In this document: piece by piece, positions 1 to 7,814 of the stretch
Layout: every line of letters begins with the position of its first letter
How positions within the stretch are numbered: the first letter of the stretch is position 1
Origin: Anaeromyxobacter sp.
GTDB taxonomy: Bacteria > Myxococcota > Myxococcia > Myxococcales > Anaeromyxobacteraceae
Length of the DNA: 9,076 nucleotides
Assembly: GCA_020028115.1 (NCBI GenBank)
Contig: JAHWYA010000042.1
Location: 1-9,076 of the forward strand
Direction of reading: 5' to 3'
The notes under the pieces: model-generated
Databases searched by the model: none
What the model was told of the DNA's origin: nothing
Seen by the model: the letters and a program-made list of their open reading frames with translations, nothing else
Made by a program: the position numbers and the translations under genes

Positions 1-301
1 TCGCCCCCTGGAGCACGAGGCTCTTCACCGCGCCGCCGTGGCTCGTGAGGACCGCCTCGAACCCGGGGCCGGCGAGCTTCGCCGTCTCCTCCGGCGCGTC
101 CGGCGGCGGCGCCGGGACCGCGGGGGCGGACGCGGGAGGCGGCGCGCCGGGCGCGGGCGCCTGCGGCTGCGCGGTCTGCGCGGCCGGGGGCTTCGCGGGC
201 GCGGGCTCCTGCCGCTTCGACGGGAAGAGGTACTGCCAGAGGACGAGGATCGCGACCGAGGCGACGGTGGCGACGAGGATGCGGCGATTGTCGGGACCCA
301 C
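1..301 (-). CDS. yidC: Membrane protein insertase YidC, N-terminal part (runs off left edge)
   Basis: YidC inserts and folds inner-membrane proteins, alone or with SecYEG. Only the first 100 codons are in the window; the insertase core and C-terminus lie beyond position 1. What is visible: an N-terminal membrane segment at about residues 7-26 (ILVATVASVAILVLWQYLF), a Pro/Ala-rich linker at about 31-70, then the start of the periplasmic P1 domain, with a SHGGAVKSLVL stretch near residues 87-97 that is typical of YidC. The start is GTG at 301, chosen because GAGG lies 8 nt upstream and because the membrane segment follows within a few residues; no ATG is available. It follows yidD by 24 nt as the last visible gene of the rpmH-rnpA-yidD-yidC operon, the standard order. 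The long Pro/Ala linker suits a Gram-negative-type YidC with a P1 domain. Identification rests on the N-terminus plus gene order. Confidence 0.88.
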   Translation of the reverse strand, partial: MGPDNRRILVATVASVAILVLWQYLFPSKRQEPAPAKPPAAQTAQPQAPAPGAPPPASAPAVPAPPPDAPEETAKLAGPGFEAVLTSHGGAVKSLVLQGA

Positions 302-325
302 GGGGGAGACCTCGCGAGAAGCGCT

Positions 326-538
326 TCAGGGCACCTGGTCGATGCCGCCGGGGTGGAACGGATGGCAGCGGACGAGCCGCCGCGCGGTGAGCCACGCGCC
401 CTTCGCCGCACCATGGCGGCGGAGCGCGCCCTCCGCGTACGCGGAGCAGCTCGGGTAGAAGCGGCACGCCGCGGGGAGCGCCGGGGAGACGAGGCGCCGG
501 TAGGCGCGCACGAGCAGGATGAGGAACGCCTGGATCAC
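326..538 (-). CDS. yidD: Membrane protein insertion efficiency factor YidD
   Basis: YidD is a small membrane-associated protein thought to assist YidC-dependent insertion of inner-membrane proteins. The 70-residue product shows the family signature: a hydrophobic, basic N-terminus (residues 1-17, ending RAYRRLVSP), then [11 protein letters not shown] at 25-35 with its conserved cysteines, a central basic helix, and RCHPFHPGG at 57-65 with a third cysteine. The length is normal (about 70-90 aa). The start is GTG at 538; its GTGA overlaps the rnpA stop codon, so translation is probably coupled to rnpA. The same frame stays open far upstream, to 1069, but that extension runs through rnpA and rpmH and has no family support. 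It sits between rnpA and yidC, as in most bacteria. Confidence 0.95.
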   Translation of the reverse strand: MIQAFLILLVRAYRRLVSPALPAACRFYPSCSAYAEGALRRHGAAKGAWLTARRLVRCHPFHPGGIDQVP

Positions 539-876
539 GCGCGGCCCTCCGCGAGCACGGCCGCGGCGGAGCGGAGCGCGCGCTGCACGCCCTCGAGCCC
601 GAGGAGCAGCGCGCCACGGCGCGCCACCACGACGACGTCCACCGGCGGGAACTCCGCCTGCGCGGCCCGGAACGCCTCGCGCACCCACCGCTTCACGCGG
701 TTCCGGCCGACGGCGTTCGCGACCTTGGAGGACACCGTGATCCCGATCCGCGGGCGCGTCCTTCCCGAGTCGAGTGCGATCACGAGCACCTCGCCCGAGT
801 AGACCCGCCGGCCCCGCTGCTGGATCTGCAGGAACTCCCGGCGGCGCAGGAGCCGCGCCGCCTTGGGCAGCGTCAC
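535..876 (-). CDS. rnpA: Ribonuclease P protein component
   Basis: This is the protein subunit of RNase P. It binds the catalytic RNA and the 5' leader of precursor tRNAs during 5'-end maturation. The product is 113 residues, normal for the family. It opens with a basic segment containing RRREF near residues 11-15. The diagnostic motif [14 protein letters not shown] is at 57-70, where the RNR core binds the RNase [19 protein letters not shown] (45-59) and [11 protein letters not shown] (79-89) also match the fold. The start is GTG at 876, only 6 nt after the rpmH stop and in the same frame. No good Shine-Dalgarno sequence is visible, so translation is probably coupled to rpmH. The next codons upstream are GGG, CGT and the rpmH TAA, so no other start is available. 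The 3' end overlaps yidD by 4 nt. Confidence 0.96.
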   Translation of the reverse strand: MTLPKAARLLRRREFLQIQQRGRRVYSGEVLVIALDSGRTRPRIGITVSSKVANAVGRNRVKRWVREAFRAAQAEFPPVDVVVVARRGALLLGLEGVQRALRSAAAVLAEGRA

Positions 877-882
877 CCCACG

Positions 883-1032
883 TTACTTCGTCGGCGCCGA
901 CGGCGTGAGCCGCTTGCGCCCCTTGGCGCGCCGCCGCTTCACGACGTTGCGTCCACCGGGGGTCTGCATCCGCTTCCGGAAACCGTGCGTCCGGTTCCGG
1001 CGCTGCTTCTTCGGCTGATATGTCCGCTTCAT
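883..1032 (-). CDS. rpmH: Large ribosomal subunit protein bL34
   Basis: bL34 is a very small basic protein of the 50S subunit. The 49-residue product starts [20 protein letters not shown] and continues with [22 protein letters not shown], which is the universal L34 pattern. The C-terminus carries a short extra tail (TPSAPTK). The start is ATG at 1032. It is the first gene of the minus-strand rpmH-rnpA-yidD-yidC operon and diverges from dnaA across 287 nt, the textbook arrangement near oriC. A TTGACA hexamer lies at 1069-1064. If it is the -35 element, the transcript begins almost at the ATG, and no strong Shine-Dalgarno sequence is present. Confidence 0.97.
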   Translation of the reverse strand: MKRTYQPKKQRRNRTHGFRKRMQTPGGRNVVKRRRAKGRKRLTPSAPTK

Positions 1033-1040
1033 GGCGCGGC

Positions 1041-1069
1041 AAACTCACCGATCGGTCGCGAGATGTCAA
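1041..1069 (-). promoter_or_regulatory. Candidate promoter of rpmH operon
   Basis: On the minus strand, a perfect TTGACA lies at 1069-1064. After 17 nt, GAGTTT (1046-1041) is the only hexamer in register that keeps the key A2 and T6 of a -10 box, so the -10 is weak. The spacer contains a perfect 10-bp palindrome, ACCGATCGGT (1047-1056). Initiation would fall near 1034, next to the rpmH ATG. The consensus -35 and its position support the call; the poor -10 limits it. Confidence 0.45.
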
Positions 1070-1090
1070 GGTTTCCGGCCGGTTGCCCCG

Positions 1091-1110
1091 CTCGCGCGAT
1101 CACGCGCGAG
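1091..1110. other. Perfect 8-bp inverted repeat in rpmH-dnaA gap
   Basis: CTCGCGCG (1091-1098) and CGCGCGAG (1103-1110) are exact reverse complements around a 4-nt loop, ATCA. There is no T-run on either side, so it is not an intrinsic terminator. It lies upstream of both candidate promoters' start sites, so it may be a protein-binding site or a structural element at the origin. High GC makes chance palindromes more likely, and no function can be assigned. The rest of 1033-1319 holds no recognisable gene and no DnaA box close to consensus; a short AT-rich patch lies at about 1291-1305. Confidence 0.4.
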
Positions 1111-1168
1111 GGACCCCTCCCGCGGTCATGCCGAAAAGCCCGTCGTTACGCGCGCGACCACGAGAGCC

Positions 1169-1198
1169 TTGATCCCCGCGAGCGACCTTGGCTAACGT
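1169..1198 (+). promoter_or_regulatory. Candidate dnaA promoter
   Basis: TTGATC (1169-1174; 4 of 6 match TTGACA) is followed after 18 nt by TAACGT (1193-1198), which keeps the TA...T core of a -10 box. The predicted start is near 1205, giving a leader of about 115 nt before the dnaA ATG. It is the best sigma-70-like pair I found between rpmH and dnaA. No DnaA box overlaps it, so there is no visible sign of the usual DnaA autorepression. Confidence 0.35.
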
Positions 1199-1319
1199 CC
1201 GCCGCACGCAACACGGGCTCCCCCGCCTCCTCGTCGCCCGATCGAAGGAGCAGGGGCTGCGGCGCACGACGCGCTCGCGGCCGGGGGAGCATTTTCGTTT
1301 TTCGGACGGGGGAAGCAAC

Positions 1320-2696
1320 ATGGACGCAGCAGCGATCGCGAAGGGCCCCGGCGAACTCTGGTCCCGCATCGACGCGTATCTCCGCACGCGGGTGCGCCCC
1401 GAGACCTACGCCAAGTTCTTCGCGCCGCTCCGCGCCGCCTCGCTCGAGAGCGACCTCCTCGTCGTCGCCGCGCCGGATCACTTCCACCGCGACTTCGTCG
1501 ACGACAACTACCGCCCCTTCTTCGAGGAGTTCCTCCCGGGGCTCGCCGGACGGGCGCTCCGCCTCTCGTTCGTCGTCGACGAGGCGCTGCGCGCCGTGCC
1601 GACCCCCGCGCCGCTCCTCACCCCGGTGCCTCGCCCGGACGCGCACCGCACCGGGTCGCAGGCGCCGGACCCGCGCGAGGTCCGCCCGAACTCCCGCTAC
1701 ACCTTCGACACCTTCGTCGTCGGCGAGTCGAACCGCTTCGCCTTCGCCGCCACCCAGGCCGTCGCCGGGAACCCGGGCAAGACCTGGAACCCGCTCTTCA
1801 TCCACGGCGACTCCGGCCTCGGGAAGACGCACCTCCTCCACGCCGTCGCCCACGCGATCCTCGAGAAGCAGGGCGGTGGCCGCGTCGCGATCGTCTCGTC
1901 GGAGCGCTACACGAACGACTTCGTCGACGCGATCAAGAAGGGCACCCTCGACGAGTTCCGCCGCAAGTACCGCGAGTGCGATGCCTTCATCGTCGACGAC
2001 GTGCAGTTCCTCGCCGGCAAGGAGAAGACCGCCGAGGAGTTCTTCCACACGTTCAACGAGCTGCACGACCATCACGTGCAGATCGTCCTCTCGAGCGACC
2101 GGCCTCCGAAGGATCTGAAGGGCCTCGACGACCGGCTCTGCTCGCGGTTCGAGTGGGGCATGCGCGTCCAGATCGAGCCGCCCGAGTTCGAGACCCGCGC
2201 CGCCATCCTCAAGAAGAAGGCGGAGGTCGAGCGCATCGACCTGCCCGACGACGTCACCGACCTCCTCGCGACGCACATCCGGTCGAACGTCCGCGCCCTC
2301 GAGGGCGCCCTCATGCGGCTCGCCGCGTTCGCGTCGCTGAAGGCCCAGCCGATCACGATCTCCCTCGCGCGCGACGTCCTCTCGGACGTCATCCCGCCGC
2401 AGGGGTACCGGCCGCCCATCGAGCGCATCCAGGAGGTCGTGGCGGCCCACTACGGCCTCACCGTCGCGAAGCTGACGTCGAGCTCCCGCGAGCAGAAGGT
2501 CGCGCTGCCGCGCCAGGTCGCCATGTACCTCTGCCGGATCCTGGCGGAGGAGAAGCTCCAGGCGATCGCCGAGAAGTTCAACAAGCGCGACCACACGACC
2601 GTCATCGCCGCCATCGACCGCGTGAAGAGCCTCATGGAGACGGACCCCGCGGTCCACACCGCCGTCCAGGCGCTCGTCGCGAAGCTGGCGCCCTAA
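1320..2696 (+). CDS. dnaA: Chromosomal replication initiator protein DnaA
   Basis: DnaA is the AAA+ ATPase that binds DnaA boxes, assembles on oriC and opens the duplex. The product is 458 residues (the family is usually 440-520). Domain I is at about 10-85, a short variable linker at about 93-122, and AAA+ domain III from about 125: Walker A GDSGLGKT (163-170), Walker B with D226-D227 in FIVDDVQFLAGKEKT, sensor 1 LSSD (257-260), the box VII arginine R276 in SRFEWG, and sensor 2 in SNVRALEGAL (322-331). Domain IV ends with the DNA-binding signature RDHTTV (423-428). The start is ATG at 1320, with a GGGGGAAG Shine-Dalgarno just upstream. The frame is open back to 1188, but that extension would lack any domain I homology. 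Differences from the common pattern: the domain I tryptophan of the xxWxxPL segment is Phe (KFFAPL, 32-37), and the signature reads FNKRDHTT rather than FGGRDHTT. Confidence 0.98.
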   Translation: MDAAAIAKGPGELWSRIDAYLRTRVRPETYAKFFAPLRAASLESDLLVVAAPDHFHRDFVDDNYRPFFEEFLPGLAGRALRLSFVVDEALRAVPTPAPLLTPVPRPDAHRTGSQAPDPREVRPNSRYTFDTFVVGESNRFAFAATQAVAGNPGKTWNPLFIHGDSGLGKTHLLHAVAHAILEKQGGGRVAIVSSERYTNDFVDAIKKGTLDEFRRKYRECDAFIVDDVQFLAGKEKTAEEFFHTFNELHDHHVQIVLSSDRPPKDLKGLDDRLCSRFEWGMRVQIEPPEFETRAAILKKKAEVERIDLPDDVTDLLATHIRSNVRALEGALMRLAAFASLKAQPITISLARDVLSDVIPPQGYRPPIERIQEVVAAHYGLTVAKLTSSSREQKVALPRQVAMYLCRILAEEKLQAIAEKFNKRDHTTVIAAIDRVKSLMETDPAVHTAVQALVAKLAP

Positions 2697-2743
2697 CACC
2701 GAGGACTCGCGCCTTCGGACGTGATCCGGGTCGAGCCGCTTCA

Positions 2744-2752
2744 CGTGGAAAG
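2744..2752 (-). promoter_or_regulatory. DnaA-box-like site, minus strand (1 of tandem pair)
   Basis: The minus-strand sequence CTTTCCACG matches 7 of 9 positions of TTWTNCACA. It lies 11 nt from the next box in the same orientation. That spacing suits cooperative DnaA binding, but each site alone is weak. Confidence 0.45.
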
Positions 2753-2754
2753 CC

Positions 2755-2763
2755 TGTGGACGT
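2755..2763 (-). promoter_or_regulatory. DnaA-box-like site, minus strand (2 of tandem pair)
   Basis: The minus-strand sequence ACGTCCACA keeps the TCCACA core (6 of 9 positions of the consensus). It is in the same orientation as the 2744-2752 site. Alone it would be chance-level; the tandem arrangement inside the dnaA-dnaN gap gives it weight. Confidence 0.4.
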
Positions 2764-2800
2764 TGGAGCGGACGCGCTGGGGATCCCGCGTGGGCGGCTG

Positions 2801-2830
2801 TTGACAGGTTTTCGCGGGCCGCGCTACACA
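2801..2830 (+). promoter_or_regulatory. Candidate dnaN promoter inside the origin region
   Basis: A perfect TTGACA (2801-2806) is followed after 18 nt by TACACA (2825-2830), a weak -10. Transcription would start near 2837 and cross the consensus DnaA box before reaching dnaN, giving a leader of about 120 nt. It lies between the minus-strand tandem boxes and the plus-strand box, so DnaA binding could affect it. The exact -35 supports the call; the -10 is poor. Confidence 0.4.
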
Positions 2831-2900
2831 ACGACGACCCGAACGGATCCCGGTGGTTGTCCAGGCGGAAAACGCCAAGGGTTCCGGGGAGTGGGCCCGC

Positions 2901-2909
2901 TTTTCCACA
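2901..2909 (+). promoter_or_regulatory. Consensus DnaA box
   Basis: TTTTCCACA matches TTWTNCACA at every position, and it is the only such match I found in the window. It lies 51 nt before the dnaN ATG, oriented towards the trio-like repeats at 2925-2933, as expected for the box that loads DnaA onto the melting strand. Confidence 0.7.
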
Positions 2910-2959
2910 GCACCTCGTCCCCTGCTTCTACTGATAAGAGAGAAGAAGAGGATCTCCCC

Positions 2960-4087
2960 ATGGAACTGAAGATCGCCACCTCGGAGCTCTCCAAGGCCCT
3001 CGGTCGCTCGCAGGGCATCGTGGAGAAGAAGTCCACGATGCCGATCCTGTCGCACGTCCTCCTCGAGGCGAAGAAGGACCAGATCGTCGTCTCGGCGACC
3101 GATCTCGACCTCGCCGTCTCGTCCGAGCACTCGGAGGGCTGCGAGGTCCTGAAGGAGGGCGCGCTCGCCGTCTCCGCCCGCCACCTCTACGACATCGTCC
3201 GGGCGATGCCCGAGCAGCAGGTGACCCTGAAGAAGGGCCACAACAACTACCTCGAGCTTCGGAGCGGGCCGTCCGAGTTCCGGATCGTCGGCCTCCCGGC
3301 GGAGGACTTCCCCGCGCTCCCGCGCTTCGAGAAGGTCCCGTTCGGCGACATCGACGCGAAGCTCCTCCTCGACATGGTCGAGCGGACGTTCTTCGCCGTG
3401 TCGACCGACGAGACCCGCTACAACCTGAACGGCGTGTACTTCGAGCCGGCGGGCGACACGCTCCGCCTCGTCGCCACCGACGGCCACCGCCTCTCGCTCG
3501 TCGAGCGGAAGGCCGGCGCGGCCTTCGGCTTGAAGCGCGGCGTCATCCTCCCGAAGAAGGGGCTCCAGGAGCTCCGCAAGCTCCTCGCCGAGGCCGCGGA
3601 GTCGGCCGAGGCCGGGGAGACGAAGCTCGGCTTCGTTGAGAACTCGGCCATCGTCCGGCGTCCGGGCGTGACGCTCTCGATGCGGCTCATCGAGGGGCTC
3701 TTCCCGGACTACCGGCAGGTGATCCCGAAGGCCGGCGACCGCTCGGTGAAGCTCGGCCGCGACCGCCTCCAGGAGACGCTGCGGCGCGTGTCGCTCCTCT
3801 CGACCGACAAGGCGCACGCGGTGAAGCTCGAGCTCTCGAAGGGGACGCTCCGGGTCAGCTCGCAGAACCCGGACCTCGGGGAGGCGAAGGAGGAGGTCCC
3901 GGTCGAGTACGAGGGCGAGCCGCTCAAGATCGGCTTCAACGCGCGCTACATCCTCGACGTCCTCTCGGTGATGCAGTCGAAGGACGTCGCCTTCGAGCTC
4001 GCGGACGATCTGTCACCGGGCGTCCTCCGCGGCGCCGACGAGGCGGATGAGGGCTTCACGGCGGTCGTGATGCCGATGCGGATCTGA
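2960..4087 (+). CDS. dnaN: DNA polymerase III subunit beta (sliding clamp)
   Basis: The beta clamp is a ring-shaped dimer of three repeated domains that tethers polymerase III and repair factors to DNA. The product is 375 residues, normal for the family. Recognisable stretches in order: KSTMPILSHVLLEA (24-37) in domain I, LPAEDFPALP (112-121) at the end of domain I, RYNLNGVYFE (153-162) and ATDGHRLSLVE (172-182) in domain II, IEGLFPDYRQVIP (244-256) entering domain III, NPDLGEAKEEV (303-313), and the C-terminal VVMPMRI (369-375) that lines the partner-binding pocket. The start is ATG at 2960, with AGAGG 8 nt upstream. The frame is open far upstream through dnaA, but only this start matches the family. 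It is followed by recF after 27 nt, probably in one transcript. It is likely transcribed both from dnaA and from the candidate promoter at 2801. Confidence 0.98.
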   Translation: MELKIATSELSKALGRSQGIVEKKSTMPILSHVLLEAKKDQIVVSATDLDLAVSSEHSEGCEVLKEGALAVSARHLYDIVRAMPEQQVTLKKGHNNYLELRSGPSEFRIVGLPAEDFPALPRFEKVPFGDIDAKLLLDMVERTFFAVSTDETRYNLNGVYFEPAGDTLRLVATDGHRLSLVERKAGAAFGLKRGVILPKKGLQELRKLLAEAAESAEAGETKLGFVENSAIVRRPGVTLSMRLIEGLFPDYRQVIPKAGDRSVKLGRDRLQETLRRVSLLSTDKAHAVKLELSKGTLRVSSQNPDLGEAKEEVPVEYEGEPLKIGFNARYILDVLSVMQSKDVAFELADDLSPGVLRGADEADEGFTAVVMPMRI

Positions 4088-4103
4088 GGCGGCTCGCCGC
4101 CTC
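4086..4103 (+). other. Hairpin overlapping the dnaN stop, ahead of recF
   Basis: GAGGCGG (4086-4092) and CCGCCTC (4097-4103) form a perfect 7-bp stem with the tetraloop CTCG. The first two bases belong to the dnaN TGA stop. No T-run follows, so it is not a standard intrinsic terminator. It ends 11 nt before the recF ATG, where only a poor Shine-Dalgarno (GCGG) is seen. A role in lowering recF expression or protecting the dnaN message is possible but inferred. Confidence 0.45.
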
Positions 4104-4114
4104 GAGCGGCCGCA

Positions 4115-5224
4115 ATGCGCCTCGTCCAGCTCAGCATCCGCGACTTCCGCAACCTCGCCGCGGTGGACCTCGCGCCGTCGCCGCGCGCGACGATCCTGCT
4201 CGGCGAGAACGGCCAGGGGAAGACGAACCTCCTCGAGGCCATCTACCTCCTCACGACGCTGAAGCCGCTGCGGGCGGTGCGCCTCGCGGAGCTCGTCCGC
4301 TTCGGCGAGGAGCGGGCGCAGGTCGCGGCCGACTTCGACGGACCGGGCGGCCTCCGCCGCGCCGCCGTCGAGGTCCAGGCGGGCGGCCGGACCGCGTTCC
4401 TCGACGGGAAGCCCCAGGAGCGCCTCGACACGTACTTCGACGGGCTCGCCGCCGTCTGCTTCGCCCCGGACGACCTCCTCCTCGTGAAGGCGGGTCCGGA
4501 GGGACGCCGCCGCTTCCTCGATCGCGCCGCCTTCAACCGGTGGCCGGCGGTGCTCGGGGAGGCCCGCGACTTCGTGCGGGCGCTCCGCGCGCGCAACGCC
4601 GCGCTCCGGACCGCGTCCCTCGAGGTGGACGCCTCGTTCCGCGGCCCGCTCGTCCGCGCCGGCGCGCGGCTGCTCGTGCGCCGCCGGGCCCTCGTCGCCG
4701 AGCTCGCGCCGCGCGTCGCGGCCGCCTTCGCCGAGATCTCGGGGCCGGGCGCCCCGGCGGCCGTCCTCGCCTACCGGCCCGCCGCCGGCGTGCGCGCGGA
4801 GGGGAGCGAGGACGAGCTCGCGGCGCGGCTCGCGGCGGCGCTCGAGGAGCGGCTGCACCGCGATCGCGAGCGGGGCTACACCTCCGCCGGCCCGCACATG
4901 GACGACCTCGTCCTCTCCCTGGACGGCCGGGGGGCTCGCCTCTACGGCAGCCAGGGTCAGCAGCGGGCGCTCGTCCTCGCGCTCAAGATCGCCGAGATCG
5001 AGAACCTCCGGGCGGCGCTCGGCCGGCCGCCGCTCCTGCTCCTCGACGACGTCTCGTCGGAGCTCGATCCGGCCAAGAACGGGTACCTCCTCGGCTATCT
5101 CGCGGCGCTGCCGGCGCAGGTGTTCCTGACCTCCACGGACCGCCGTCTCCTCGAGCCCGCGGCGGGCCCCGACAGCGCCTTCTTCCAGGTCGCAAACGGG
5201 GCGGTCCAGCCGCTCGTTTCGTGA
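4115..5224 (+). CDS. recF: DNA replication and repair protein RecF
   Basis: RecF is an SMC/ABC-type ATPase. With RecO and RecR it loads RecA on single-stranded gaps and helps restart stalled forks. The product is 369 residues (the family is usually 350-375). It starts with MRLVQLSIRDFRN, the typical N-terminal strand. Walker A is GENGQGKT (30-37, with K36), followed by NLLEAIYLLTTLKPLR. The ABC signature region is GSQGQQRAL (278-286), and Walker B is LLLLDDVSSELD (307-318, with D311-D312), which includes the D-loop. STDRRLLEP near 340-348 fits the switch histidine region, although the histidine itself is not evident. The start is ATG at 4115; the Shine-Dalgarno is weak and a hairpin lies just upstream, which suggests low translation. 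It stands 27 nt after dnaN, and gyrB follows after 114 nt with its own promoter. Confidence 0.97.
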   Translation: MRLVQLSIRDFRNLAAVDLAPSPRATILLGENGQGKTNLLEAIYLLTTLKPLRAVRLAELVRFGEERAQVAADFDGPGGLRRAAVEVQAGGRTAFLDGKPQERLDTYFDGLAAVCFAPDDLLLVKAGPEGRRRFLDRAAFNRWPAVLGEARDFVRALRARNAALRTASLEVDASFRGPLVRAGARLLVRRRALVAELAPRVAAAFAEISGPGAPAAVLAYRPAAGVRAEGSEDELAARLAAALEERLHRDRERGYTSAGPHMDDLVLSLDGRGARLYGSQGQQRALVLALKIAEIENLRAALGRPPLLLLDDVSSELDPAKNGYLLGYLAALPAQVFLTSTDRRLLEPAAGPDSAFFQVANGAVQPLVS

Positions 5225-5258
5225 GTGAATTCCGGGATTTATTCTCCGCACTCGGGCG

Positions 5259-7795
<2,537 letters not shown>

Positions 7796-7814
7796 TCCAA
7801 GGACGACCGCAGCC

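Larger units (their letters stand above)
2744..2936 (+). other. oriC: Probable replication origin (oriC) in dnaA-dnaN gap
   Basis: The 263-nt gap between dnaA and dnaN has no gene but has the best DnaA-box content in the window: a tandem minus-strand pair (2744-2763), a weak plus-strand TTGTCCAGG (2857-2865) and a full consensus box (2901-2909). The consensus box is followed by a GC-rich spacer (2910-2924) and CTT-CTA-CTG (2925-2933), whose complement reads like DnaA-trios. In Bacillus subtilis the unwinding site has the same order (boxes, GC-rich spacer, trios) just ahead of dnaN. The purine-rich dnaN ribosome-binding region follows. Placement of oriC beside dnaA is common but not universal, and the box count here is low. 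Confidence 0.6.

Noticed and set aside
539..1069. Upstream extension of the yidD frame
   Set aside because: It reads rnpA and rpmH out of frame; the YidD family starts at the membrane helix beginning at 538.
1188..1319. In-frame upstream extension of dnaA by 44 codons
   Set aside because: The extension is not like DnaA domain I, has no good ribosome site, and overlaps the candidate promoter; the ATG at 1320 has a Shine-Dalgarno sequence and the right N-terminus.
2650..2658. CGGTCCACA, DnaA-box-like site near the 3' end of dnaA
   Set aside because: Only the TCCACA core matches and the site is coding; not distinguishable from chance.
1146..2831. Minus-strand open frame of 561 codons opposite dnaA
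   Set aside because: It is a compositional shadow of dnaA with biased residues and no recognisable domain.
2720..2955. Four GATC sites in the dnaA-dnaN gap, considered as a Dam/SeqA-like cluster
   Set aside because: GATC is common throughout this window in both coding and non-coding DNA, so there is no clear enrichment.
1976..2959. Upstream extension of the dnaN frame through the dnaA 3' half
   Set aside because: Arg/Pro-rich out-of-frame translation of dnaA; the clamp N-terminus MELKI at 2960 is exact.
2741..3817. Minus-strand open frame of 358 codons opposite dnaN and the origin
   Set aside because: It has the same compositional artefact, and it would cover the DnaA boxes and the dnaN ribosome site.
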